Of a DNA stretch of 64,000 nt, positions 1-10,252 are shown piece after piece. Location: positions 496,001 through 560,000 of the forward strand of contig NW_027102661.1 in the NCBI RefSeq assembly GCF_036373705.1, given 5' to 3'. The first letter of the stretch is position 1; each line of letters starts with the position of its first letter. The position numbers were made by a program, and so were the translations under genes. Below the pieces are notes generated by a model, which was not told the origin of the DNA, ran no database searches, and saw only the letters and a program-made list of their open reading frames with translations. Source of the DNA: Amia ocellicauda. Taxonomy: Eukaryota; Chordata; Actinopteri; Amiiformes; Amiidae.

Positions 1-1124
1 ATAGCTGGCAATGGCGAGGATTATAATGATTTGAATAACACATTTATTTTAATGAACTGTAAAGTGACTAATGAGGATGGCGATGCAATCGAGAAGACGG
101 CCAACGCTGGGGTCATCAATTACCCGGTGGCCACCATGTTTTCACAGGTGGATGTGACCCTGGGAGATCGGCTCATTAGTCAAAGCAGCAATACTTACCC
201 CTATAGAGCCATGATGGAGTGTAAACTTAATTATAGTGAGGAGACCCTAAGCAAACAGTTCAGCCCCGGCCTTTTCTTCAAAGACAACCCGGAAGCTATG
301 GACGACAAGGATCCAGAGGGACTCAATAAGGGTTTGCAAAAAAGAACGGCCTCTTCAACAGAAGGGAGGACCTTTGAGCTAATGGGGCATATCAATGCAG
401 ACATATTTTTCCAAGAAAAACTCATGCTCAACGGGGTAGACATTAAAATTAAAATGATCCGTAGTAAAAGTGCTTTTTATCTGATGACCCCTGATACTGA
501 AAAATATAAACTGACCATATTATCGGCCTCGCTGTTTGTGAAAAAAGTGTCCGTCTCCCCGGCGGTTAAACTAGGACACGCGCAGGCGTTAAGTACCCGA
601 TCGAAAGAGTCTATATGACTGCAGGGACACGGGTGATGAACCAGGAAAATCTGTTTCTAGGACAGCTCCCAAAACAGGTTATTATAGGTCTCGTGGATAA
701 TGATGCATTTACCGGGGTTTACAACAAGAACCCCTTTAACTTTAAACATTATAACGCGGAATTTATAGCGTTGTACGTCGATGGTGTGCAGGTTCCATCC
801 AGACCTTTTCAACCTGACTTTGAAAACGGCAATGCGGTTCGTGAATATTACAGTCTAGTACTGGCTACGGGTCGCCATCTCAAGGATCAAACTCTGCTGA
901 TCGATCGCCGGGAATACTGCAGCGGTTACACCCTGTACGGTTTCAACCTGACCCCTGATGAAGAGTGTGGACAACATTTTTCACTGATGAAGACGGGCAA
1001 TATGCGTTTGGAGATGCGTTTCAAGCAGCCTCTACCACGCACTGTAAATATGGTCGTGTATGCTGTGTTTGACAACATTATTGAGGTGAATCAGAGGAGA
1101 AACGTTCTGTATGATTATTATTAA
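1..1124 (+). pseudogene. major capsid protein (double jelly-roll), E1 fragment
   Basis: This is the C-terminal four fifths of the hexon-like major capsid protein whose intact form is at 49451-50758. The window begins about 50 codons into the gene. The frame is open to about 590, where 16 bases present in the other copies are missing (after GCGTTA) and the frame is lost. A second loss of about 15 bases follows near 617. The original frame resumes at 615 and runs to the normal stop at 1122-1124. It cannot make a full capsid protein. Confidence 0.85.
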
Positions 1125-1125
1125 A

Positions 1126-1683
1126 ATGAACACCAGAGAGCTCAACCACATCATGAATGCCCTGGCCGGCTCACGGAAACTGTTTCAAGGAGTCAACGCC
1201 TGCGATCAGCTGCCTAAATTTAAGATCAAGAATTTACCTGCAATGTACATAATCAACACACACCCTAAAAACATGCCCGGAGAACATTGGCTGGCTATTT
1301 ATCTAAGGGAGGACCACCGTGGTGAATTTTTTGATTCCTATGCAAACCCCCCGGATTTCAGACCTTTCCCTCGGAAGATCAATAACTTTCTGCTCAACAA
1401 CTGTCAAGAAACCATTTACAGCGGTCGTCAAGTACAAAGTCTTCAGACCTTCACTTGTGGTCAACACTGTGTGTTTTTCTTATATCATAGATCTAAAGGA
1501 AGGTCATACCCCGATATTATGGCCTTGTACAGTGAGGATTTAGGCCAAAATGATAAAAAAGTGGCAGAGTTTGTCAGTACACTGTGGACCCCCCCTTATA
1601 ACACAATGACTTACGACCCTAGCCAGCCAGGTATACAGATGGGGTGTTCTTGTGAGGATTTTAAAAGATGTCATGCGTGTTAA
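1126..1683 (+). CDS. adenain-like cysteine protease, E1 copy
   Basis: This is the maturation protease that cleaves capsid and core precursors in the virion (family knowledge). The 185-aa ORF is open and carries the full catalytic set of the adenovirus protease family: His54 in GEHW, Asp70 in FFDSY, Gln104, and Cys111 in the CGQHC block. The spacing from Gln to Cys is seven residues, as in adenain. I chose the ATG at 1126 because the upstream ATG at 1111 lies inside the capsid gene end; the two genes abut, with one base between stop and start. The C-terminus is cysteine-rich (CSCEDF, CHAC). This copy has small private changes (for example Asn in place of Tyr at residue 24). Confidence 0.88.
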   Translation: MNTRELNHIMNALAGSRKLFQGVNACDQLPKFKIKNLPAMYIINTHPKNMPGEHWLAIYLREDHRGEFFDSYANPPDFRPFPRKINNFLLNNCQETIYSGRQVQSLQTFTCGQHCVFFLYHRSKGRSYPDIMALYSEDLGQNDKKVAEFVSTLWTPPYNTMTYDPSQPGIQMGCSCEDFKRCHAC

Positions 1684-1727
1684 GGTGAAAAAATAATGAA
1701 AACAGCCTTTGAATCATTAGTTTTGTT

Positions 1728-1776
1728 TTTATTCAAAACAATTCTAATACAAAGCAGGGGTTATGTTATAAATAAA
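1728..1776. terminator. overlapping convergent poly(A) signals, E1
   Basis: AATAAA on plus lies at 1771-1776, about 90 bases past the protease stop. The reverse signal (TTTATT, reading AATAAA on minus) lies at 1728-1733, past the stop of the minus-strand gene at 1863. The two signals cross, so plus and minus transcripts would overlap at their 3' ends. The rest of 1684-1862 is A-rich filler. Confidence 0.6.
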
Positions 1777-1862
1777 TGTACAACATTTGAAAATAAAAAA
1801 AATAAAATAAAAAATTCTTTGTCGGGTCATTATTTACAGGGGAGACAAATAAAAACATGAGA

Positions 1863-2604
1863 TTAATAAGCTTCCCAACGATGGATAGATCCTGAGGATC
1901 GTCGCTCAGCACGGTCAGAGTAATGAGATATCGGAGTCAGATCAGGCTCCACCTCTTTACACAGATGGATTTTTTGTCGCGTTTCCTGGTTAGGAACTGT
2001 GGATTGGGGCATGTTCAGACAGGCCATCGCCTGTAGGAAAGCATTCCAGCCTACAGGTCGGCGACTATCGGGTACCTTATTAGTGCTAGTGACACTCTTC
2101 AACAAATCAAACGTGTGAACCTTTGATCAGTTGTCCTTTAAAAACAAATTCACCCTGTTCATTCCAAGCCGTTACCCGCGGTTTCTGAACCATTTTGTGC
2201 AGGATATATTGTGCATGTCTTTTGCTTCTGGCCGGCATGTTTCTCAAAACATCCGTTACAACATCTCCCTCTGAACTCTCAACAGGTTCGGTCACCGCAA
2301 CATCTTTATCAACCGTACCCCCCGCATCAGCCCCAGAACCATTTTCTTGAGAGGCCATGGTTAAAGTTAAAATGTTTTGATCTTTTTCACCCTGTCTAAC
2401 CAGACGGAGGTAGCGCTGTAACGTGTTGGTATACAACTGGGCTTTGGAATACTGATTTAAATCGGCCCTGGCCTGTATAGCATTCATTTCAGAGTCCAGG
2501 TTGTTTTCGGCCGTTTGTCTAATGGGCTCTGGCCCGACAACATTTTTTCTCAGTTTCTCAAGCTGCTCCTGAGGGATCAAAAACATTTTCTGAGCATATT
2601 CCAT
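1863..2604 (-). pseudogene. ~247-aa conserved Polinton protein, E1 copy (frameshifted)
   Basis: The N-terminal 165 codons (2107-2604) are open, from MEYAQK through a leucine/glutamine-rich helical part (LQRYLRLV) to a low-complexity acidic linker and a basic block (ARSKRHAQY). Two bases are missing near 2112 compared with E3 and E4 (ACGTGTG against ACATGTGTG), so the last 80 codons (1863-2105) are out of frame. Many animal Polintons carry a protein of this layout between protease and ATPase; its function is not known to me. Confidence 0.7.
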
Positions 2605-2606
2605 TA

Positions 2607-2942
2607 TTAACCCACTCTGGAAGCTAGAAGACTGGTTAGGAAAGGCACGGCTATGCTCAACAGCGGTCCTATAAAACCCCCGGTTTGATTAATCTTCTTT
2701 CTTTTTCTTTTAATAGAATACTTCTTATTAGCGATGATCTTGATAACCGCTTTTTGTTTTTTGAGTTTAGAATGTTGAGAAGGGGTTAGGGGTATATTAC
2801 CGCGTAAGATGTTAAAAGCTATTTCAAACAGGGTCTCGATCAAATCCGAGGGGGCCCCTGCCAGCACAGCTTTCCTATGGCGCGGGCTCCCATCAAATAA
2901 CATTTGCAAAAGTGGCAGATTTCTTTTAATCCGAACAGACAT
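2607..2942 (-). CDS. 111-aa basic protein with hydrophobic C-terminus, E1 copy
   Basis: A short ORF, intact in all four copies that contain the region. The N-terminal half is helical and mildly basic. A lysine/arginine block (IKRKRKKIN) sits at about residues 78-86, followed by TGGF and a hydrophobic, membrane-active-looking tail (LLSIAVPFLTSLLA). This layout recurs in Polintons next to the ATPase and is compatible with a virion core or membrane-penetrating minor protein (inference). Only three bases separate it from the upstream 247-aa gene, and six bases from the ATPase stop. Confidence 0.7.
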   Translation of the reverse strand: MSVRIKRNLPLLQMLFDGSPRHRKAVLAGAPSDLIETLFEIAFNILRGNIPLTPSQHSKLKKQKAVIKIIANKKYSIKRKRKKINQTGGFIGPLLSIAVPFLTSLLASRVG

Positions 2943-2948
2943 TCTTAT

Positions 2949-3620
2949 TTATTTCCTTTTCTTTAGCACATACACTGCCGGCCAATCGGGCGGGCACAAA
3001 CCTGTTCTGAGGCGAAAGTCTTCTGGGGTTTGTGCTTTTAAGTCTGCAATCAAGTACCCGTAGGGTTTTTTGGTGGCATCCTCAAATGCCTCCAAAAAGA
3101 ACTTGGTCTGGTTAGGGTACATTTGACGAGCCAAGACGGTGACTTGTAGTTTATCTCTGGGGTTTTTAAAAAGAATTATATAATTGGCATTTAAATTAAT
3201 AGTGCGGCTTTTTTTACCTTGAAAAAATAGATTTTGAACTAAATAAAGAATACTTAAATTCCTATGATGAGTGTACTTTGTGAAAGCTTTTTCCACTTCA
3301 CTGTTGTCACCGGCCTGCTCCATCAGGTCATCAAGGATCACTAGATTAGTTTGACCGGGCGGGAACAAGTCATCGTCACACAACGAGGCGGGGAGACCTT
3401 GCACAAATTTCAGATTATTTTTTTTCGAAGCCAAATCATCGTAGAGAGGTTGCCAGCAAGAGTAACACCACACTATGTTGTCAAGAGCTTGGGACTTGGT
3501 TGCGTCCACATCTTCTATGATGTTCTTTATAAGATAGCTCTTCCCCGAATTGGAGGGACCAGCTATAATACAGGAGAAAGGGTGTTGAAGTCTGTTATCA
3601 AAACCACCGCTAATATCCAT
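2949..3620 (-). CDS. genome-packaging ATPase (A32/FtsK-like), E1 copy
   Basis: A 223-aa ORF, open from ATG to stop. The Walker A motif GPSNSGKS is at residues 21-28 and the Walker B stretch NLVILDD is at about 92-98, the pattern of the A32-type packaging ATPases that drive DNA into the capsid in Polintons and large DNA viruses (family knowledge). Its start overlaps the last 11 bases of the polymerase gene. This copy has its own substitutions (for example Leu for Ile in the LSILYLVQN block), but no lesion. Confidence 0.88.
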   Translation of the reverse strand: MDISGGFDNRLQHPFSCIIAGPSNSGKSYLIKNIIEDVDATKSQALDNIVWCYSCWQPLYDDLASKKNNLKFVQGLPASLCDDDLFPPGQTNLVILDDLMEQAGDNSEVEKAFTKYTHHRNLSILYLVQNLFFQGKKSRTINLNANYIILFKNPRDKLQVTVLARQMYPNQTKFFLEAFEDATKKPYGYLIADLKAQTPEDFRLRTGLCPPDWPAVYVLKKRK

Positions 3621-4671
3621 AAGGCAGAGTGGTATAATCAGTCTTCAACACTCTTTTATTGTACACCACCCTGAACCGTTTGTTTAGTGATCTATTTTCC
3701 AACGTGTACCCCTTTTTATTGCGATAGATCTGATTTCCGGCTGTAATAATCTCACGAGGAGGCGCGTCTTTCTCGGTTACAAAACTTTCTACCAGGGTCT
3801 TCAGAGACTTGATGTTAATGAGCTTGTTGTTACAATGGTTCAGAGTGAAACCCTTAACTTTCATACAGGTCTTACCCGCAGCCGTTCTGTATGCGTCTTA
3901 GGACCCCCTGAAACAAACTCCACTATGTGGTCCTGAGGATCTAGTTCGCTCGTTAACTCCCCAAGGTAGTCCCCGAGGGGAGGGACCCAATCCCCTGGCC
4001 TGGTGACAAAGATTACAGAGTCAGTATCATGATAGAGCGTGCGTTCCTGCAACTGATCCATTAAGTTGTACAGTTCAAGCCGGGCGTAAGCCGTGGTAAA
4101 AACCGCTATGAAAACATTAACGTTCCCCTGTTTGGTGGGGAAATCTTTAGGGGCCCTCCACTGGACCTGTGCCACGTGGTCATTTAAGAATTGAAAGTGT
4201 GATACTGCATGTTGTTTGGAAAACATAAATTCTATAAACTGTTCAGGGGTTTTAATCAAGGTTGTGTTTAGACGGTAATTTCTTTCCCCAAACTTACCCC
4301 ACAGACTGTTTAAAATCAGTTTGGACATTTGTCTCTTGGCGGGGTTTACAGTTATGTTCCTGCAACTTGGTGATGTCTGAAAAGGCAACCATCTGTTGAG
4401 AGTTTAAGCCGGCCCTCTGATGAAGCATTAAAGCCTCTTGCAGAGCTTGGGGTTCAGGCATGTCGGGGGTGAGTAGTTTTATTAAACTGTAAGCAAAACA
4501 GAGCTTATTGTCCCCACTGGAACTCACCACTAATTGCCTGAGCTTGGTCCTAATTATGTCGTTCTTCAAGCATTTCGACAGTCTTCTAAGCGCCCCACCC
4601 TCAGGGTTACGAACCACATTCATTACCAGAGACAGACTTTCATCAGCTAAGATGGCTGCGTTTCTTTGCAA
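3610..4671 (-). pseudogene. DNA polymerase B, E1 remnant with 2.3-kb internal deletion
   Basis: Only the ends of the polymerase remain. Nucleotides 4371-4671 encode the N-terminal region up to about the SDIT block. At about 4365-4372 the sequence jumps to the thumb-side part that begins with the palm motif KLILNSLWGKFG. The cysteine-rich region, exonuclease and the SLYP motif are gone (about 2.28 kb compared with E2), with two or three filler bases at the joint. The catalytic DTDS is still present near 4025. Four bases are also missing near 3897, which shifts the C-terminal 84 codons. Confidence 0.85.
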
Positions 4672-5561
4672 TAACGCTTCGATTTTAGCCAGACATCTAA
4701 ATTATCTCCACTCAGCATTACAGATAGGTTGCTAAACAAATCATCCCCTCTGAGTTCTAACTGTACAACATCTCGAGGTCTGACCCTTTCAGCAACCTGT
4801 TCAAGCATTTTCTGCAAGGCCTCGTGTATGTTGACAAATATTTCTGCATAATTGTCACAATTTAAAAGTTCTGCAAAATTAAAACGCTGAATCATTTCAA
4901 AATTGTTATAGGCCGGTCTATCTATAATCACGGGATCACTGGTACTCTTGGACACATCATCATTTTGAACAAAGCCTTCACCCCCTACATTCTCACAGAG
5001 CATGTCCTCCACAGCCTTATCAGTCTCAGAACCCTCCACATTCCGAACACCCCCACTGCTGACATCTACAAAACCCCCTTTTTGAGGAGGCTCATTGAAA
5101 GCCTGTAAAAGTCCTTCAAAGATATCCAACCGGTTAATGTCAAGACCCTCCTCTATAGTGATGGCTGCTTCTGCCGCCATCCTGTGTTCTAATTGTTTCA
5201 AATCATTTATAATAGGGGCAGAATTTGGTCGGGGTAGCTCCTCCAAAGACTCCACCATTTCAAACAAATCGGGGTGAACTAGGGGGTGAACCTCTATAAG
5301 CGCTACCGATGGGAGGTGGTTATTTAGATCATTGACCATCTGTAACAGGTCGGGGTTCACCGGTAAGTCTGTTAATTCACATTCTATCGGTGGTAATTGG
5401 GGGTTATTTAAATCATTTATCATTTGTAATAGTTCCAGGTTCATTGGGACATCAGAGGAGTTCACAACAGGGCCGGGGATGTTCTCTCGGGAAGGTCTTT
5501 TTGGGGCCCTAGCTTGTTCATAATCCTTTAGTTTGTGAGTTCTTTTACCAAGTCAGGACAT
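4647..5561 (-). pseudogene. acidic N-terminal extension of polymerase, E1 copy
   Basis: The 272-codon open stretch is the same as in E2 to E4 (see 21961-22875 for description). It overlaps the polymerase frame by 25 bases in another phase. The same in-frame TGA two codons after the first ATG is present at 5553-5555. Private changes include a Phe for Leu in QAFNEPP. Confidence 0.6.
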
Positions 5562-5627
5562 TTTTTAATTTATTTTTTATTTTTCCAACAACCCACAAGA
5601 GTAAGGCGTTTTGTGTCTATTAAAACA

Positions 5628-5813
5628 TTAAATACGGTACAATTCGTTAGTAAGGGTATTAATAAGGGTGTTTTGGCTCTCTATCACCAGGTTTTGCCCC
5701 ACTAACACAAGTCTTTGATTTTGTAACAAAGTATGTAGCAACTCATGCCGACCTTCAGGAAGTAGCTCCGGGGGCTTTAGCTTTTTTAGACCTTTGATAA
5801 TAGCCTTAGACAT
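5628..5813 (-). CDS. 61-aa ORF from an apparently spliced copy of the right-end gene, E1
   Basis: This ORF starts with a short basic helix (MSKAII.. LKKLK) and continues straight into the leucine/glutamine-rich C-terminal segment of the right-end gene (PPELLPEGRHELL). In E2 to E4 the two parts are 545 bp apart. The missing 545 bp begin with GT and end with AG on the minus strand, exactly as an intron would (junction 5774/5775). This copy may therefore show an alternative two-exon transcript of the gene, or it may be an ordinary deletion at a 2-base repeat. Function unknown. Confidence 0.4.
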   Translation of the reverse strand: MSKAIIKGLKKLKPPELLPEGRHELLHTLLQNQRLVLVGQNLVIESQNTLINTLTNELYRI

Positions 5814-7122
5814 TCACTACAACGCCTTATTATTTACAGACAATATATTTATTAGGACTTGATAATAAATTTAAAACAGAGAAGCCGCTGTAAATAAACT
5901 GTTTCTTAAATGTTTCTTTAAAAACTGTAATATTGTTAATAAAACACACACACACACAACAACATTTCATTTTTAAACGAACCTTCCAAGTGTAAACGCT
6001 TCCTGATCCCGGGACTTCCTGTTTCACAAACGTTTTCACGATCTGTTTAAATATTAAATACAATGCACACCTTCAAGCCTTTTCCTACAACCACTTTAAA
6101 ACAGAAGTATAATAGCGGGAGATAAGCCAAACAACTTACTAAACCCTTTCGGACGGCTTTACTTCCTAACCAGACGGTACGGCAATCGGTCATTTCTAAA
6201 CACGTTCCCCAGAAACAAGCATAGACCTGTCCGGACTTCTAAAGATCTTTCCCAGAACCCCCCGCCCTACAGGAAACGGTCACCCATCGCTTAAATATTA
6301 GCCCTCAATGGGCAAACAAAGCCCTTTTAAAAACATTAAAGTTTGAAAGATCTTACTTACCTCCACAGGATAATCGTTTCTTATGTTTTTCGGCTGGTTT
6401 AGCTTTTTGCACCGCTGTGAAGGTAAGAGACATGTTTAACCTTTAACCACACCGCTTTATAAAAAGCTTTAACCTCTTACAGGCTGCAGATATATACTCA
6501 CAGCTATCAGATACCGGGGCTGACGGCCTTTCAGATTCTTGAAAGGTTACGGTTCTCGAAGGTAAAACGAAACAAGCCCTCGATGTGGAAGGCCTTTCGT
6601 TGTCTCGAACCACGTTTCTTAATACTGTTAGACAGGATAATTTTTTTAAATTAACAAAACTGGACTCAAACATCTTACAGAAACGTTATACAAACAAACA
6701 GGGGTTTAGTTCTTACCCGGTCGGCAGACAGCCTGTCTAGGGACAACCACTTCTCTTGGTCGATCCTCGGAGACATTAATCACAGGCCTTTCGATAGTTT
6801 CTGTGTAATTAAAGAGACCGGCATTAATATATATTAAAACGTTTTCATAACTCTAATGAGCCGCTTCAAACCACACACACCCATGCATAAGAACCCATGA
6901 GCGCAAACACAAAAATCTTACCGTCGTTGTTCCAGATGATCTCCTCAGCGTTGGGAATTAACTCCTGTTGACTGGCTGAAAAATTATTTTACAGAACTTA
7001 AAACAGATGTTATAGCCTTATTTACAATACATGCACACAACACGCTCTGAGTCAATGAAAAGAATCTGAAGACTTGCCTAAAAACTCGTTTAAATCGAAT
7101 CGCTGATGTTGTTTCCGGACAT
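5775..7122 (-). pseudogene. right-end spliced gene, E1 copy (exons 1-5, broken)
   Basis: Exons on minus, by comparison with E4: exon 1 7078-7122, exon 2 6922-6975, exon 3 6717-6800, exon 4 6502-6624, exon 5 6361-6414. All splice signals seen in E4 are kept. Exon 1 is 45 bases where the others have 46 (one base lost near 7099), so the frame breaks after the first few codons, and most of exon 6 is deleted. Nucleotides 5830-6360 are the long last intron, with a short CA repeat at 5943-5958. Confidence 0.6.
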
Positions 7123-7697
7123 TGTTGATCTTTAGTCTTAAATCGAAAGGTCAGTATGAGTCTGTCGAGCTGAAGACCAGACCTTCATACTTATACTGAT
7201 GGCCACATGCCGGATCTGCTTGTAAGGCATTGTTCTGGTCTGGTCTTTGTGCCGCCCTGTTACCAATTAACATATCAAAACCAACCAATAAAATGACACT
7301 GCATCAAATTTCAAATAGAAACCAAGATGGAGACGATCTCTCTCCTCTCTACTCTAAACTTTTATTAGAACCTTTTGGTCTCTCAAAAAAAAAATTTTAA
7401 ACATCAAGACCTATAGTCAACAACCACTAAGAATATTTCAGGCCTTTATAAGCACTAAAAAACAACCTGAGCCTAGAAAATAACTATAAAGATCAAAAAT
7501 AACTAGCGCTTTTACAGTGATTTTTTTTTTTTTTTTATAGCGATGCTTTGTTTGGTATTAAACAAGTCACAAACTACTCAGAACAGCGTTTATCCCCGCA
7601 AAAGATATATTTGGGTTTATTTTACAAAGCTTATAAATTATATAGGTTAAAAGTATTCTGAATGTTTTGATATCACACGCCATACCAACTGTTGTCT
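7123..7697. promoter_or_regulatory. right-end upstream region of E1 with TATA box
   Basis: This is the DNA upstream of the spliced gene on minus. TATAAGT lies at 7189-7195 (minus), about 70 bases before the ATG at 7122. Two CCAAT elements follow further upstream, near 7263 and 7286. The remainder is AT-rich with a T-run at 7521-7536; no ORF of note was seen. The region stops at the deletion joint with host repeat. Confidence 0.45.
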
Positions 7698-7978
7698 TCT
7701 ACACCTTACGGTAGCAACAAATCTAACTACTGCTTTACTTTAACAATAATAATGACGGCGACCACGATGACAACAAGAACAACAACAACAACATCATCAT
7801 CATCATCATCATCAGATTTTAATTAAAAGTGGCTACACCAGCGTTTACAATTTCAACCTGTCGACGGACGGACGCTCTGAGTGCATCGATTGCGGGCACT
7901 CCAATGAAGAAAAGACACCCACCGCCTCCGGGGAACCACGAGGGCAAGAATGACGAAAAGGGCCAGCCCACAGTAGGC

Positions 7979-8051
7979 TGTTTCCGCCTGGTTTCGAACC
8001 GGGGACCTTTCGCGCGTTAGGCAAACGTGATAACCGCTACACTACGGAAAC
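7979..8051 (-). tRNA. tRNA-Val(AAC)
   Basis: A 73-base cloverleaf: acceptor GTTTCCG pairs with CGGAAAC, the anticodon stem TTTGC/GCGAA closes a loop with AAC, and the T-arm has GGTTCGAAACC. One T-stem pair is disrupted (C against A) and base 37 is G where the intact copies have A, so activity is uncertain. No TTTT run follows closely on the minus strand. Confidence 0.7.
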
Positions 8052-8692
8052 TGACACCGCTGCCTCTTGCTTCAAATGGTTACTGTTAAAGCCTGCTGGT
8101 AAAACGGGATCAGATGTTTCAGGTCGGCTAGGCTGTGAGATGGCGTCTGAAGTGCGGCGAAAGGATGCCATTTTCACTGACCTGTTTGGCATTGCTAAAG
8201 GGCACATCAGGACACTTCGGAAACTCTTTTAAAGGCAGGACGCCCTGCGCTCTGACAGTGCCTGCACTTAACCCAACAAGGTGATGCTGAATGGCTTGTT
8301 CAAACGTCTGGTGGTCTTCCTTCACCACCAGACTATCAGAGCTATTGTGCCTTCTACACCTTACGGTAGCAACAAATCTAACTACTGCTTTACTTTAACA
8401 TTAATAATGACGGCGACTACGACGACAACAAGAATAACAACAACAACATCATCATCATCAGATTTTAATTAAAAGTGGCTACACCAGCGTTTACAATTTC
8501 AACCTGTCGATGGACGAACGCTCTGAGTGCACCGATTTCGGGACACTTCGGAAACTCTTTCAAAGGCAGGACGACCTGCGCTCTGACAGTGCCTGCGTTT
8601 AGCCCTACAAGGTGATGCTGAATGGCTTGTTCAAACGGCTGGTGGTCTTCCGTCACCACCAGACTATCAGAGCTATACTGCGCCTTCAACTA

Positions 8693-8698
8693 CATAAG
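8693..8698. other. unoccupied insertion site CATAAG
   Basis: The context ACTACATAAGAGTAAC is exactly what results when E2 or E3 and one target duplication are removed. It shows the pre-insertion state of the host repeat. Confidence 0.75.
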
Positions 8699-8922
8699 AG
8701 TAACAGCAATGTCGCCGATCCTGCTACGGTCGTATTGTAACGCAACAACATGTATCGATTTTAAAAGTGTCAGTTCCAGTGCCTCGCAAAGCTACCCTTC
8801 TGCGATCGTTTGTTCTCAAGGTCAGGATTTCTTGCCACTCCGAGGAAGAGTAAACGACGGCCGGCCTTGGGGCAGAGAGATGGCGACGGGTAACACGGCA
8901 CTGGCACGCGTGCACCGCGGGT

Positions 8923-8995
8923 TGTTTCCGCCCGGTTTCGAACCAGGGACCTTTCGCGTGTGAGGCGAACGTGATAGCCACTACACTACGGAAAC
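8923..8995 (-). tRNA. tRNA-Val(CAC)
   Basis: A 73-base cloverleaf with acceptor GTTTCCG/CGGAAAC, anticodon stem TTCGC/GCGAA around a CAC anticodon and T-loop TTCGAAA. One T-stem pair is altered (CCTGG against CCGGG). No Pol III T-run follows within about 60 bases. Confidence 0.78.
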
Positions 8996-9653
8996 CGACC
9001 CGTCCTGGTGTTTCAAATGGCTCCCATCGAAGCCGGCTGGTAAAACGCGCACGGGGGTTTCCCGTGGGCCAGCCTGTGAGATAAAGGTTTCTATTTTCAC
9101 TGACCTATTTTGCATTGCTCAAGGGCACATCAGGACACTTTGGAAACTCTTTCAAAGGAAGAACGCCCTGAGCTATGACAAGACTTACACTTACCCCAAC
9201 AAGGTGATGCTCAATGGCTTGTTCAAACAGCTGCTGCTCGTCTTGTGCCACCATCAGACAATCACAAAGCTATTGTGCCTTCTACACCTTACGGTAGCAA
9301 CAAATCTAACTACTGCTTTACTTTAACAATAATAATGACGGCGACCACGACGACAACAAGAAAAACAAGAACAACAACAACAACAAGAACAAGAACAACA
9401 ACATCATCATCATCATCATCATATTTCAATTAAAAGTGGCTACACCAGTGTTTACAATTTCAACCTGTCGACGGACGGACGCTCTGAGTGCACCGATTTC
9501 GGGACACTTAGGAAACTCTATCAAAGGGAGGTCGCCCTGCGCTCTGACAGTGCCTGCACTTAGCCCAACAAGGTGATGCTGAATGGCTTGTTCAAACGGC
9601 TGGAGGTCCTCCGTCTCCACCAGACTATCAGAGCTATACTGCGCCTTCGACTA

Positions 9654-9659
9654 CATAAG
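9654..9659. other. second unoccupied insertion site CATAAG
   Basis: Context CTACATAAGAGTAACAGC, as at 8693. A second empty host unit directly to the left of E2. Confidence 0.75.
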
Positions 9660-9884
9660 AGTAACAGCAATGTCGCTGATCCTGCTACGGTCGTATTGTA
9701 ACAGCTACAACATGTATCGATTTTAAAAGTGTGAGTTCCAGCGCCTCGCAAAGCTACCCTTCTGCGATCGTTTGTTCTCAAGGTCAGGATTTCTTGCCAC
9801 TCCGAGGAAGAGAAAACGACGGCCGGCCTTGGGGCAGAGAGATGGCGACAGGTAACATGGCACTGGCACGCGTGAACCGCGGGT

Positions 9885-9957
9885 TGTTTCCGCTCGGTTT
9901 CGAACCGGGGACCTTTCGCGTGTGAGGCAAACGTGATAGCCACTACACTACGGAAAA
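9885..9957 (-). pseudogene. tRNA-Val(CAC) pseudogene or weakened gene
   Basis: The same fold as the gene at 8923, but the first acceptor base is T in place of G (plus strand CGGAAAA), so the 1-72 pair is lost. One acceptor-proximal T-stem base is changed as well. Anticodon CAC is kept. Confidence 0.6.
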
Positions 9958-10252
9958 CGACCCGTCCTGGCGTTTCGAATGCCTCCCATCGAAGCAGGCT
10001 GATAAAACGCGCACAGGCATTTCCCGTGGGCCAGCCTGTGAGATAAAGGTTTCTATTTTCACTGACCTATTTTGCATTGCTAAAGGGCACATCAGGACAC
10101 TTCGGAAACTCTTTCAAAGGCAGGACGCCCTGCGCTCTGACAGTGCCTGCACTTAACCCAACAAGGTGATGCTGAATGGCTTGTTCAAACGGCTGGTGGT
10201 CTTCCGTCACCACCAGACTATGAGAGCTATACTGCGCCTTCAACTACATAAG

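Larger units (their letters stand above)
1..7697 (+). mobile_element. Polinton/Maverick copy E1, right part only
   Basis: The window opens inside the major capsid gene of this copy, so everything to its left lies outside. Gene order and orientation match E2 to E4: capsid and protease on plus, then five gene blocks on minus. It has lost its right end. At about 7697 the sequence that corresponds to E2 position 25555 passes directly into the host tRNA-Val repeat, so about 870 bp including the right inverted repeat is missing; the junction shares only two bases (CT). It also lacks about 2.3 kb of the polymerase and 545 bp of the spliced gene. It is the most damaged copy except for the partial E5. 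Confidence 0.9.
7698..10252. repeat. host tandem repeat block 1 with three tRNA-Val units
   Basis: A block of non-element DNA made of repeated segments. Recurrent parts are a minus-strand tRNA-Val gene; a flank beginning CTTCTACACCTTACGG; an (ACA)n/(TCA)n microsatellite (7770-7815, 8420-8460, 9350-9421); and a segment with the inverted repeat GTCTGGTGG/CCACCAGAC (about 8308 onward). The same parts recur at 26431-28048, 43964-45112 and 60878-62026. Short ORFs here are frames of the repeat, not genes. The last six bases, CATAAG (10247-10252), are the left target duplication of E2. Confidence 0.8.

Noticed and set aside
7770-7815. Regularly repeated short units suggesting a CRISPR array
   Set aside because: They are simple (ACA)n/(TCA)n microsatellites without spacers, in eukaryotic DNA.
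7829-9943. Several 60-127-codon ORFs in the host repeat on both strands
   Set aside because: They recur wherever the repeat recurs, cross tRNA genes and microsatellites, lack conserved protein features and change frame between copies.
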